Made by a program: the position numbers and the translations under genes
Shown: positions 1-7,753 of the stretch, piece after piece
How positions within the stretch are numbered: position 1 is the stretch's first letter
How the letters are laid out: each line of letters opens with the position of its first letter
Assembly (NCBI GenBank): GCA_025361285.1
Contig: JANYAP010000102.1
Location: 1 to 38,428, forward strand
Reading direction: 5' to 3'
From: Bacteroidales bacterium
Lineage (GTDB): Bacteria; Bacteroidota; Bacteroidia; Bacteroidales; JAAUTT01
DNA length: 38,428 nucleotides
Notes under the pieces: generated by a model
Seen by the model: only the letters and a program-made list of their open reading frames with translations
Told to the model about the DNA's origin: nothing
The model's database searches: none

Positions 1-1
1 G

Positions 2-430
2 GGCAATACAGGTAACGGTTTTGATCAAAATAACGCCGATTGCGTAGTCTTAATGTACAATAACACAGCTTACAACAATGGCAGATTAACTGCAAGCACT
101 TATGGAGCATACAAATACGGCTATCAATTTCAATATAAGAATTCGTATAATATTTTAAAAAATAATATAGCTTACAAAAATCTTAAATCGGAGTGTACAG
201 CATTATCAAACAGTACTCAGGATCATAATAGCTGGAACACAGGCTTTAGCGTAACTGATAGCGATTTTATTACCATCAACTCGGGTGGTTCCGATGGAGT
301 TCGTCAAGGCGATGGAAGCTTGCCATCTACCAATTTTTTAAAACTAAAACAGGGCAGCAAATTACTCAATGCTGGCGTTAACGTAGGCTTACCATACACA
401 GGATCGACTCCAAATTTAGGTGCAAATTAA
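2..430 (+). CDS. 3' end of a secreted pectate-lyase-like (PL9-type) beta-helix protein, 5' partial
   Basis: The reading frame is open from base 2 and runs off the left edge, so only about 142 C-terminal residues are visible. The text shows GNTGNGFDQNNAD, repeated NN-rich rungs (YNNTAYNNG, LKNNIAYKN) and a tail with DGVRQGDGSLPSTNFLKL followed by NAGVNVGLPYTGSTPNLGAN. This pattern matches the end of family 9 polysaccharide lyases and related right-handed beta-helix proteins, which are secreted and cleave pectin-type polysaccharides. There is no visible type IX sorting domain after the helix. The catalytic part lies outside the window, so activity cannot be judged. It sits 240 bp before block A of the duplicated module and may belong to the same polysaccharide locus. 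Family call fairly secure; substrate unknown. Confidence 0.75.
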   Translation, partial: GNTGNGFDQNNADCVVLMYNNTAYNNGRLTASTYGAYKYGYQFQYKNSYNILKNNIAYKNLKSECTALSNSTQDHNSWNTGFSVTDSDFITINSGGSDGVRQGDGSLPSTNFLKLKQGSKLLNAGVNVGLPYTGSTPNLGAN

Positions 431-502
431 AGGAAATTTTTCTTCATAGATAATCCTGCTAACTTGTATTTCATTGGTAGAAATCAATAAGTAACATGTA
501 TT

Positions 503-600
503 AAATAAGCTCCTACTGCGTTGTTGAGAAAATTTTACATCCTCACATACTTCAGTAAGCTGCGGTTTAAAATTTTATCATGCCTTGTAGGAACTTATTT
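503..600. repeat. Small palindromic intergenic element
   Basis: Bases 503-516 (AAATAAGCTCCTAC) pair with 587-600 (GTAGGAACTTATTT), 13 of 14 matching, around a 70-base interior that itself holds AAAATTTTA motifs in both halves. It lies just downstream of the lyase gene. It looks like a dispersed palindromic repeat rather than a simple terminator, because the arms are far apart and no T-run follows. Confidence 0.5.
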
Positions 601-669
601 TCTACACATTACTAACATAATGCCTGAACATTTCTAAATACTAATGAAAAACTCCCGATAAATTGTAAC

Positions 670-998
670 AGGACATTAAATATCGACAGCGAGGTATAAT
701 AACCATTGTATTAATTGCAAGTTTATGAAATAAAATTAGTTACTTTGTTATAAACCTATGCATAATTACGAGATTTTTAAAAACCGACTCAGTTCAATTC
801 CGCGCTAATGAGCTATAAATTAGAGTGTTTGGGTAATAATAAATGTTCTTCGAACCTGTTTGGGACAATTATATAACCCATTATACTATAGCATGCTTAG
901 AGCGAAGGCAACCAAAAGTAGACAGGCAAAATGAAGTTTTTTAGATAATGCTACTAAACTGATTTTTATATTTTCCCACCCAAAGAACATATGTAAGA
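670..998 (+). repeat. Block A, copy 1: duplicated promoter-leader block without its gene
   Basis: This 329-bp stretch is nearly identical to 2724-3053, with scattered substitutions and a one-base indel. It contains a candidate promoter (TTG at 715-717, near-consensus TTACTTTG at 740-747) and the conserved GTTCTTCGAAC mini-hairpin. In copy 2 the block ends 90 bp before an MBOAT gene. Here it is joined directly to block B at about 998 and no gene follows on the + strand. Confidence 0.85.
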
Positions 999-1097
999 CT
1001 TTCGAATTTTTCATAATCAATAATTTTAATAGTGAATAACATTTATCGAAAGACTAAAACTGACAAATATATAATAAATATTGACGAACTGCATAAT
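998..1097 (-). repeat. Block B, copy 1: promoter and first codons of a BACON/beta-helix gene (relic)
   Basis: These 100 bp match 7348-7447 with two substitutions. On the minus strand the block holds a perfect -7 box (TATATTTG, 1071-1064) and an ATG at 1014 followed by codons for MKNSKV, the same first residues as the intact lipoprotein starting at 7364. After six codons the homology stops and the sequence turns into block A, so only the 5' stub of a gene is left. Confidence 0.85.
1012..1014 (-). pseudogene. Start codon of the truncated MKNSKV gene relic
   Basis: This is the ATG of the 5' stub carried by block B copy 1. Reading leftward it encodes MKNSKV, then foreign residues from block A, and reaches a stop near 892. 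The signal peptide and lipobox of the intact homologue are missing, so no functional product is expected. Confidence 0.6.
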
Positions 1098-1116
1098 GAA
1101 TATAATACGCAACAAC

Positions 1117-1542
1117 CAGGGCAAACGCATTAAAATAAAAAGTTCTTAAAATCTCTTTTGTAACTTTTTGTCGTCACAAAAAGTCACCAAAAAAGACTTG
1201 ACGGGCTGAACTCGCGCCGCCTGCGGCTTCGCTCAGACAGCACCCCATCGAAGCGGTATTTATATTTTACGCTTCGCGGCACTTTGATTGATGTTTTGAC
1301 GAAAATTTAAAAAATTGCGCCCCGAAGGTTAAAAATAAATTCCTTATAAAACTGCGGGCTGTTTACTCACTATGTTCGTGAGACCGCTTCGCTAAGTTGA
1401 GCAAAGTCGAGGTACGAGACGGCGCGAGTTCCCGCAGTTCAGAATTTTTGGTTACTTTTTTTTCGACTGAAAAAAGTGACAATGAATTAATTATGAGGTG
1501 TATACAACTATAAAAGATAAATATTTTAATGCGTTTGCCCTG
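1117..1542. mobile_element. MITE-like element with 21-bp perfect terminal inverted repeats
   Basis: Bases 1117-1137 (starting CAGGGCAAACGC) are the exact reverse complement of 1522-1542 (ending GCGTTTGCCCTG). Inside is a second, imperfect inverted pair: AAAAGTCACCAAAAAAG...GAACTCGCGCCG near 1177-1219 and its complement near 1420-1470. The core is much more GC-rich than the surroundings. No coding frame of useful length is present, so this would be a non-autonomous element. I saw no clear target-site duplication. The CACAAAAAGT...GAACTCGC motif is a type I associate with dispersed Bacteroidota intergenic repeats. Confidence 0.65.
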
Positions 1543-1962
1543 CGTTTTGAATAACTAAACTTTTAAAATCATAAACAAGTGTTACCTCTGGTACCCACCA
1601 ATTTCCTAATCGCTCAATTTAGGTAAGTCTCACAAAACGGTCATTTTGAAAGACTGAAAAAAGAAATAAGGGAAATCCTCCCAGTCTACTCGACCTTCTG
1701 AAAACAATAATGTATTACAATAGTTATAAACTTGAGTAAATCTCAACGATTTATTAAAATATTAAATACCATCCCATTTATTTACTCGTTTACTTTAGAA
1801 TGTAAGAGAGAGAAAGAGAAAATTTGGTTCAATAAATAACTACTTATTGAACCAAATCTCATTGCGGTGAATTATATACTTTCTTTATAAAATTACCCCA
1901 AAAATAATTCCTTTAGGGGGTGTCGGCAATATTTACAAAATATACCTCAAATCATCTTTTGG
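1543..1962. other. Intergenic stretch without recognised features
   Basis: Between the inverted-repeat element and the DUF1566 gene I see no coding frame, RNA gene or strong repeat. A weak hairpin (GGTTCAATAAATAACTAC / TTATTGAACC, about 1826-1855) lies beyond the 3' end of the DUF1566 gene and may help end its transcript. A second AT-rich patch near 1880-1950 shows nothing clear. Confidence 0.5.
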
Positions 1963-2550
1963 TTAAAATGGTCGAATTGCTCTAACTCTGTAGGAATCAC
2001 CTTTTGTATAGGTGTCGGTATTCCCATTTGTGAAATGCTCAGCCCAAGCTAAATCGGTAGTACTATCAATATGTTTTTCTGTAGAACTCCAATAGCCGTC
2101 AGTAGTAAAGCCTCCTATAGCCAATTGATTTATGAAAAGTTTGCTTAATTCATCTTTGCTGGGCAAATACCAATCGCTATAACCACTTAAAACTAAATCG
2201 GAACAAATTTTTGCAGCATAATTTCCATTTCCCTGAGTACCAACTATAGTAATTGTATTTGCATTACCGGTACCTATTTTAACTTCATTTGCCCCAGTAT
2301 ATATTTCACTACCATTATTCCAAGTTGTACCTGTACTTTGATCGCTAGGTGCAGCAATTAAACCGTGTGTTAGATTTGCATCGTAAAGTGAATCGCCTGG
2401 TTGCAAAATATATGCAATTACCCCACCTTGGTAATTTTGACCTATTGCAAGTGGCACTGATGTCGAATCTTTCTTACAGCTATTAGTAAGAATTAATAAA
2501 GAACTAATTGATACAAATAGAAAGATTAAACTGCATTTTTTTGTTTTCAT
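1963..2550 (-). CDS. DUF1566-domain lipoprotein
   Basis: The protein has 195 residues. The N-terminus has a basic start (MKTKKC), a hydrophobic stretch and a lipobox ending LTNSC-KKD around residue 25, so the mature protein should be lipidated and membrane anchored. The remainder carries the DUF1566 (Lcl C-terminal) signature: NYQGGVIAYIL near residue 40, GYSDWYLPSKDEL near 124-136, GYWSSTE near 152, and a closing YRVRAIRPF. The fold is related to C-type-lectin/FGE-like modules of bacterial surface proteins, with no assigned enzymatic activity. A perfect -7 box (complement of CAAAATTA, 2597-2604) lies 47 bp upstream. It is transcribed alone and diverges from block A copy 2. Function unknown; a surface or adhesion role is inference. 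Confidence 0.85.
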   Translation of the reverse strand: MKTKKCSLIFLFVSISSLLILTNSCKKDSTSVPLAIGQNYQGGVIAYILQPGDSLYDANLTHGLIAAPSDQSTGTTWNNGSEIYTGANEVKIGTGNANTITIVGTQGNGNYAAKICSDLVLSGYSDWYLPSKDELSKLFINQLAIGGFTTDGYWSSTEKHIDSTTDLAWAEHFTNGNTDTYTKGDSYRVRAIRPF

Positions 2551-2596
2551 TTTTATAAATTTTAGGAATTGATAGATTAGATATGAATTAATGCTT

Positions 2597-2604
2597 CAAA
2601 ATTA
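2597..2604 (-). promoter_or_regulatory. Bacteroidota -7 box of the DUF1566 lipoprotein gene
   Basis: The minus strand reads TAATTTTG, an exact TAnnTTTG match, 47 bases before the ATG. No clear TTG -33 box was identified. Confidence 0.45.
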
Positions 2605-2723
2605 TAATAATTATTTTAGGAATCAGATTGTTTTGTTTAAATTCACAAGTCTTTTACAAAAAAAACTCCTGAATTCCCCTAAATTAACAATAATAATTGT
2701 AAGTCCTTTATTTACTTGAATTT

Positions 2724-3053
2724 AGGACATTAAATATCGACAGCGAGGTATAATAACCATTGTATTAATTGCAAGTTTATGAAATAAAATTAGTTACTTT
2801 GTTATAAACCTATGCATAATTTCGAGATTTTTAAAAACCAACTAAGTTCAATTTCGCGCTAATAAGCTCTAAATTAGAGTGTTTGGGTAATAACAAATGT
2901 TCTTCGAACCTGTTTGGGACAATTATATAACCCATTACACTATAGCAGGGCTTAGAGCGAAGGCAACCAAAAGTAGACAGGCAAAATGAAGTTTTTTAGA
3001 TAATGCTACTAAACTGATTTTTATACTTTCCCTCCCTAAGAACATATGTAAGA
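2724..3053 (+). repeat. Block A, copy 2: promoter-leader of the MBOAT gene
   Basis: This is the second copy of the 330-bp block also found at 670-998. It carries TTG at 2769-2771 and TTACTTTG at 2794-2801 (22-base spacing), which would start a transcript near 2808 and give an untranslated leader of about 330 nt before the MBOAT start. The leader contains GTTCTTCGAAC and CTCTAAATTAGAG mini-hairpins. I do not recognise a known riboswitch in it. Confidence 0.75.
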
Positions 3054-3142
3054 GACACAGGCTACAGCATACGGAACGAATCAACTATTGTTGTAAATAG
3101 GATATTTAAACATACTTTTAAATATTATAATTCCCAAAAAAT

Positions 3143-4573
3143 ATGCTCTTTAACTCGATTCAATTCGCAATATTCTTTATTGTAGTTACGTGTTTATATT
3201 TCATATTACATCACAAATATCGTTGGTTCTTATTACTAGCAAGCAGCTGCTATTTCTATATGGCGTTTGTGCCTATATACATTCTTATTCTTGGTTTTAC
3301 TATTATAATTGATTATTATGCTGGCATATACATAGAGAAATCTGAAGGTAAAAGACGAAAATTATTTCTAATTGCAAGTTTATTAGCGAATATAGGTGTA
3401 TTAGCAGCGTTTAAATATTATAATTTTTTAAACGAAAATCTTTCTATATTTTTAAATGGTCTAAATTATAAAAATCCAATTCCATATATATCAATTCTTC
3501 TGCCTATTGGTCTTTCCTTTCATACATTTCAAGCAATGAGCTATACTATTGAAGTATATAGAGGGAATCAAAAAGCAGAACGACATTTTGGTATCTATGC
3601 ACTTTATGTGATGTTTTATCCACAGCTTGTTGCTGGACCTATTGAACGACCTCAAAATTTAATACATCAGTTCCATGAAAGGCAATATTTTAATTACTTT
3701 AGAGTTGTCGAAGGATTAAAACTAATACTTTGGGGAATATTTAAAAAGCTTGTAATTGCCGACAGATTAGCGATATACGTTAATGCTGTATATAATAATC
3801 ATAGCCATCATAATGGTCCAACACTTTTATTGGCTTCAATTTTCTTTGCTATTCAAATATATTGCGATTTTTCTGCCTATTCGGAGATTGCAATTGGATC
3901 CGCAAGAGTGATGGGATTCGAACTAATGACAAATTTTAAGAGACCTTACCTTTCAAGTAGTATTGCAGAGTTCTGGAAACGATGGCACATATCGCTGTCA
4001 ACTTGGTTCAAAGATTATTTATACATTTCTCTTGGAGGAAATAGAGTTTCAATACCGCGATGGTATTTGAATTTATTTCTAGTTTTCATCATAAGTGGAC
4101 TCTGGCATGGCGCAAACTGGACATTTATTATATGGGGAGCCTTAAATGGATTTTATCTGGTATTTGCAATTGTAACTTTAAACCTTAGAAATAAACTGTC
4201 TCAACTCATTGGTTTCAATAGAATTCCAAAAATTAACCATATATTTCAATTATTAATGACGTTTACTTTAACGTCATTCGCATTTATATTCTTTCGAGCA
4301 AATAACGTAAGCGACGCTTATTCGATTATTAGTAAAATTGCAAAATGTAGTGGCACAATATATTACGACAATCCGTCAACAATGATTTATTCGTTTTTTG
4401 GAATATTGCTACTTTTTTTCGTTGAAGGCAAGCAAGAATTTTACGGTAGCAGCATTTCCTTTCTTCATAATAAACACTGGATTGTTCGCAATTTAACGTA
4501 TGTAATGTTGATAGTTACAATCTTCCTAATTGGCGTTTTTGACGGAGGACAATTTATATATTTTCAATTTTAA
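3143..4573 (+). CDS. MBOAT family O-acyltransferase (AlgI/DltB-like)
   Basis: This 476-residue polytopic membrane protein moves acyl (usually acetyl) groups across the inner membrane for modification of an extracellular polysaccharide. Family hallmarks are in order: LLPIGLSFHTFQAMSYTIEVYRG (119-141), PQLVAGPIERP (160-170), CDFSAYSEIAIG (241-252), FWKRWHISLSTWFKDYLY (277-294) with H282, and SGLWHGANWTF (318-328) with the expected catalytic H322. Length is typical for AlgI relatives. It starts after the long block A leader and is followed 11 bases later by an SGNH-hydrolase-like gene, the usual two-gene acylation arrangement (compare AlgI with AlgJ/AlgX or DltB with DltD). No complete glycan biosynthesis cluster is next to it, so the acceptor glycan is unknown. 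Confidence 0.93.
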   Translation: MLFNSIQFAIFFIVVTCLYFILHHKYRWFLLLASSCYFYMAFVPIYILILGFTIIIDYYAGIYIEKSEGKRRKLFLIASLLANIGVLAAFKYYNFLNENLSIFLNGLNYKNPIPYISILLPIGLSFHTFQAMSYTIEVYRGNQKAERHFGIYALYVMFYPQLVAGPIERPQNLIHQFHERQYFNYFRVVEGLKLILWGIFKKLVIADRLAIYVNAVYNNHSHHNGPTLLLASIFFAIQIYCDFSAYSEIAIGSARVMGFELMTNFKRPYLSSSIAEFWKRWHISLSTWFKDYLYISLGGNRVSIPRWYLNLFLVFIISGLWHGANWTFIIWGALNGFYLVFAIVTLNLRNKLSQLIGFNRIPKINHIFQLLMTFTLTSFAFIFFRANNVSDAYSIISKIAKCSGTIYYDNPSTMIYSFFGILLLFFVEGKQEFYGSSISFLHNKHWIVRNLTYVMLIVTIFLIGVFDGGQFIYFQF

Positions 4574-4584
4574 AAATTAGAGAT

Positions 4585-5538
4585 ATGTTCAAAAGCACAA
4601 TAAATACTATCGAAAAAAACGAATACAAATATTTTTTTTTTAAAGTATTTATATTTCTAGTTATGATTTTTTTGATTGATTTTGCAGTTGGAAAGGTTTT
4701 GAGTACTTTCTATTTTAAACAGAAATCGGGTACGCCCTATCGCACAAGTTTCTCAATTAATGAAACTAAAGCAGACCTAATTGTTGTTGGATCCTCCAGA
4801 GCTAATCACCATTACCACCCAGATGTTTTTGAAAAAGAATTAGCACTTTCTTTTTACAATATTGGACGCGATGGACAGCCTATTTTCTATCAATACGCAG
4901 TCCTAGTGAGTATATTAATAAGATATCAACCAAAAATTATTGTTTTGGATTTTATTGAGGAGGAGTTTGTATTTGATGAATCTGATTATGAGAGATTATC
5001 GTCGCTTCTACCTTATTATAAAAGCCATCCTGAAATTAGTTCGATAGTAGAATTAAAGAGTTCATTTGAGAAAATTAAATTTATTTCGAATATTTACCCT
5101 TATAACTCCTTGCTATTTACTATTGCTATTGGTAACACAAATTTAAACGCAGGCCGACGAAACAATAATGACATCAAAGGTTATGTACCCCTCAAAAACA
5201 AATGGAACGAACCTATAAAAACTTATAATAATAATCAAAAACTTAAAATAGATCCTAACAAAATCAAAGTGTTCGAATTATTTATTCAAGATTGCTTAAA
5301 AGAAAAAGTTAAACTTTATGTCGTCTGCTCTCCTTACTATCGTAATTTCATATCAACGCCTTCTTCAATCAAATTAGGTAAATCAATTTCCCAAAAATAC
5401 AATATTGACTTTTATGATTTCTCACAAAAGTCAATATTTAAGAATAATAGTTCACTGTTTTCAGACCCGTCTCATTTAAATGATGATGGAGCCAGAATAT
5501 TTTCGGACAGTATTGCTAGAATAATAGGAAAAAACTAA
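4585..5538 (+). CDS. SGNH-hydrolase-like acyltransferase partner of the MBOAT protein
   Basis: The protein has 317 residues. One membrane segment lies near residues 18-37 and the rest should face outward. The nucleophile region reads DLIVVGSSRANHH (S70/S71) and the C-terminal catalytic block is SDPSHLNDDG with D294 and H297, giving the SGNH/GDSL-type Ser-Asp-His set. In MBOAT-linked systems such proteins complete the acyl transfer from the membrane protein to the glycan, as AlgJ/AlgX or DltD do. The 11-base gap to the MBOAT gene supports co-transcription. The stop codon lies only 5 bases from the stop of the convergent beta-helix gene. Overall similarity to named families is weak, so the role rests on the motif and the neighbour. 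Confidence 0.8.
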   Translation: MFKSTINTIEKNEYKYFFFKVFIFLVMIFLIDFAVGKVLSTFYFKQKSGTPYRTSFSINETKADLIVVGSSRANHHYHPDVFEKELALSFYNIGRDGQPIFYQYAVLVSILIRYQPKIIVLDFIEEEFVFDESDYERLSSLLPYYKSHPEISSIVELKSSFEKIKFISNIYPYNSLLFTIAIGNTNLNAGRRNNNDIKGYVPLKNKWNEPIKTYNNNQKLKIDPNKIKVFELFIQDCLKEKVKLYVVCSPYYRNFISTPSSIKLGKSISQKYNIDFYDFSQKSIFKNNSSLFSDPSHLNDDGARIFSDSIARIIGKN

Positions 5539-5543
5539 TAAAA

Positions 5544-7364
5544 CTATTTAACGTATGCCCCATTTTGCCAATTCGAAACTTGAACCTTAGAAATTATATT
5601 ATTCCTATTCCATACATTTGAAACATCAATACCTGTGATATAATTTGTTCCTAAATTTACTGCACTTTGTGTTGTTTTTGAAGGTATTAAAGTTGCTGGA
5701 TCGAGTTCTGTGTTAAGTATCACAGAATGCTTATCGAAACCAAGTGCTTGCCACTGAGCAAAAGTGTAATAATGTTTAGTGCCGTCATTTACGAAAAATG
5801 CAATTTCTTGGTTGCTTCCTGATCTGTAGTAGACGTTATAATCGCATTGCAAACCTTCAAGTGAAGCAGCATCTTCAATTTGTATCATCAACCATTGCTT
5901 ACCAGTACTATAAAATATATTATTTTTAATTATTGTGCCTGTTGATCCTTTCCCACCTGTGGGATCCTTTAAAATTTCAATAAAGCTTGCATAACTTTTT
6001 ACCGAATTATCGGCATAAAATGTATTATTATATATTTTAGTATTCTGAATTCCTTTAACAATAACACCGTAATTAGTTGCATTTTTTATTAAATTGTAAG
6101 ATACAATACCAGCCGAATTATCATCTCCTTTTGCTTTTAAAACAATAGCATCAGGACAATTATCAAGAAAATTATACTTTACAATTCCTCCTCTGTTAAA
6201 TCCAAGAAATATAGCATGATTTTGCCCTAAGGTCATATCTCCTATACCGATTAGCTTGTTTCCAACAAATTCCGCGCCATCATAAAAGTTGTCGGAAACT
6301 CCTGAACCCTCAGATCCAACAGCCAATGAATGATTATTTACATTTTTAAACTGAAATACATTGTTGTAAAACTTTACTGTTTGTGCACTTTTGGCATTTG
6401 AAATTGTTATAAGGTCGGTTGCAGTATTATGATTAGCTTCGATATAATTACGCTCAAAGGTGACAGATTGATTGGCAAATTCAAACAATGGTTTGGTATA
6501 ACTACTTGGGGCAACAAATTTTTTATTAATTATTGTACCCCCAAAACCTAAAAATGGAGTTAGAGTGTAAACAGTTTCATTAATAATGGGTATAGGCGTA
6601 GGATCAGGTATTGGTGCTGGTGCTGCAGCTACCTGAAGCACATTTATTGAAGCGTTTTTAGCAACTCCTGTACCCGATATAATGATTGTACCTGTTCTTT
6701 GGATACCTGTATTTGCTTGCACCGTTACGGTTACATTAGCTTTACCAGTTCCTGTTAATGGGCTAACAGTTACCCAATTAGGGAAGCTTTCAATTTTCCA
6801 AGTGGTGTTAGAAGTTACAATAAAGTAATCCTTATCGCCCGCAATGGCCGAAAACGTTTTTAGCCAATCTACCGATAATGAACTTTGTATTGATGATCCG
6901 GCTAATTGAAGCGCGCTAATTGAAGCATCTCTCAATACACCAGTTCCCGAAATGGTAATCACATCGGTTCTTTGTGCACCAGTGTTTTCCTTAACTGTTA
7001 CGGTAATATGTGCATTTCCTGTACCACTTAATGGGCTTACTGTTACCCAACTCGGGTAACTTGCTATTTTCCAAGTAGTGTTCGATTGTAAAATGAAATA
7101 ATCGCTATCGCCAGCCTTAGCAGAAAAGGTTTTCAAGTAATCAACTGAAATAGATTCCGACTTTTCGGAAATTTTTAACGAATCGGTAGTTAAATATATT
7201 GTTGTTTTTGAAGTATCTGCGGATATAATAACCCTTTTATTTATAGTATCGCTTTTGGCAACCTGGTTACTCAATTGCGGATCAGGTAATAGCTCCTTCT
7301 GACAGCTCAACAGTGTAATAAGAACTATCAAACTCATTACAAAAATAACTTTCGAATTTTTCAT
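5544..7364 (-). CDS. Lipoprotein with two BACON domains and a right-handed beta-helix
   Basis: I chose the ATG at 7364 (MKNSKVIF). The longer frame from 7370 would need a TTG start. A hydrophobic segment ends in a lipobox LITLLSC-QKE near residue 22. Two tandem BACON domains follow, at about 72-160 and 165-250, each with the pattern TTWKI...PSWVTVSPLSGTG...TVTV..NTG.QR. A proline linker (APIPDPTPIPI) leads to a beta-helix with rungs such as YNNTFYADN and IIKNNIFYSTG. BACON domains are common in Bacteroidota glycan-binding or glycan-processing surface proteins. The beta-helix resembles that of polysaccharide lyases, but catalytic residues are not evident. It converges on the MBOAT/SGNH pair, so a role on the same surface polysaccharide is plausible but inferred. 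Its 5' end is duplicated at 998-1097. Confidence 0.85.
   Translation of the reverse strand: MKNSKVIFVMSLIVLITLLSCQKELLPDPQLSNQVAKSDTINKRVIISADTSKTTIYLTTDSLKISEKSESISVDYLKTFSAKAGDSDYFILQSNTTWKIASYPSWVTVSPLSGTGNAHITVTVKENTGAQRTDVITISGTGVLRDASISALQLAGSSIQSSLSVDWLKTFSAIAGDKDYFIVTSNTTWKIESFPNWVTVSPLTGTGKANVTVTVQANTGIQRTGTIIISGTGVAKNASINVLQVAAAPAPIPDPTPIPIINETVYTLTPFLGFGGTIINKKFVAPSSYTKPLFEFANQSVTFERNYIEANHNTATDLITISNAKSAQTVKFYNNVFQFKNVNNHSLAVGSEGSGVSDNFYDGAEFVGNKLIGIGDMTLGQNHAIFLGFNRGGIVKYNFLDNCPDAIVLKAKGDDNSAGIVSYNLIKNATNYGVIVKGIQNTKIYNNTFYADNSVKSYASFIEILKDPTGGKGSTGTIIKNNIFYSTGKQWLMIQIEDAASLEGLQCDYNVYYRSGSNQEIAFFVNDGTKHYYTFAQWQALGFDKHSVILNTELDPATLIPSKTTQSAVNLGTNYITGIDVSNVWNRNNIISKVQVSNWQNGAYVK
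6600..7160 (-). repeat. Internal tandem duplication encoding two BACON domains
   Basis: Two units of roughly 275 bp encode near-parallel protein stretches. STTWKIASYPSWVTVSPLSG in the first matches NTTWKIESFPNWVTVSPLTG in the second, and TISGTGVLRDASI matches IISGTGVAKNASI. This indicates in-gene domain duplication. Confidence 0.7.
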
Positions 7365-7447
7365 AATCAATAATTTTAATAGTGAATAACATTCATCGAA
7401 AGACTAAAGCTGACAAATATATAATAAATATTGACGAACTGCATAAT
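7348..7447 (-). repeat. Block B, copy 2: promoter and start of the BACON lipoprotein gene
   Basis: This 100-bp block matches 998-1097 at 98 positions. It includes the first six codons of the lipoprotein and a perfect -7 box, TATATTTG on the minus strand (7421-7414), 50 bp before the ATG. Homology between the copies ends at GCATAAT, apart from a short GAATAT match displaced by 9 bases. Confidence 0.85.
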
Positions 7448-7753
7448 TTCGATGACGAATATACCCAATAACGAGACGTTATAAAAAAAGTTGCGAGTGA
7501 GATAAATTTTTATTATCTAACATTAAGATTGCCAATAACTAAGCACTTATTCGAGCATTTATAAGTTAAAAATAAATTGTCTAATAATTTCAGTTTCAGT
7601 ATGTCACATTTCAGTTTCATTGTCAACTACTTAATGGCATCGTTAAATGAAAGGCCGCTCCAATGCTGTTTAGCTAGAATCGCAGCCATCCACCGAACTT
7701 AAAATTTACAGCCTCAGCTCAACGGGGATTGTTGAAAAGACCGCGCCACCAAG
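7448..7753. other. Intergenic region with no recognised feature
   Basis: About 300 bases separate block B from the NhaD stop codon. I see no convincing frame, tRNA or strong inverted repeat. The last 130 bases, near the antiporter's 3' end, are less AT-rich than the rest. Confidence 0.4.

Noticed and set aside
670-998. Block A as a known riboswitch (for example a c-di-GMP or cobalamin type)
   Set aside because: No conserved aptamer core could be matched, only short hairpins.
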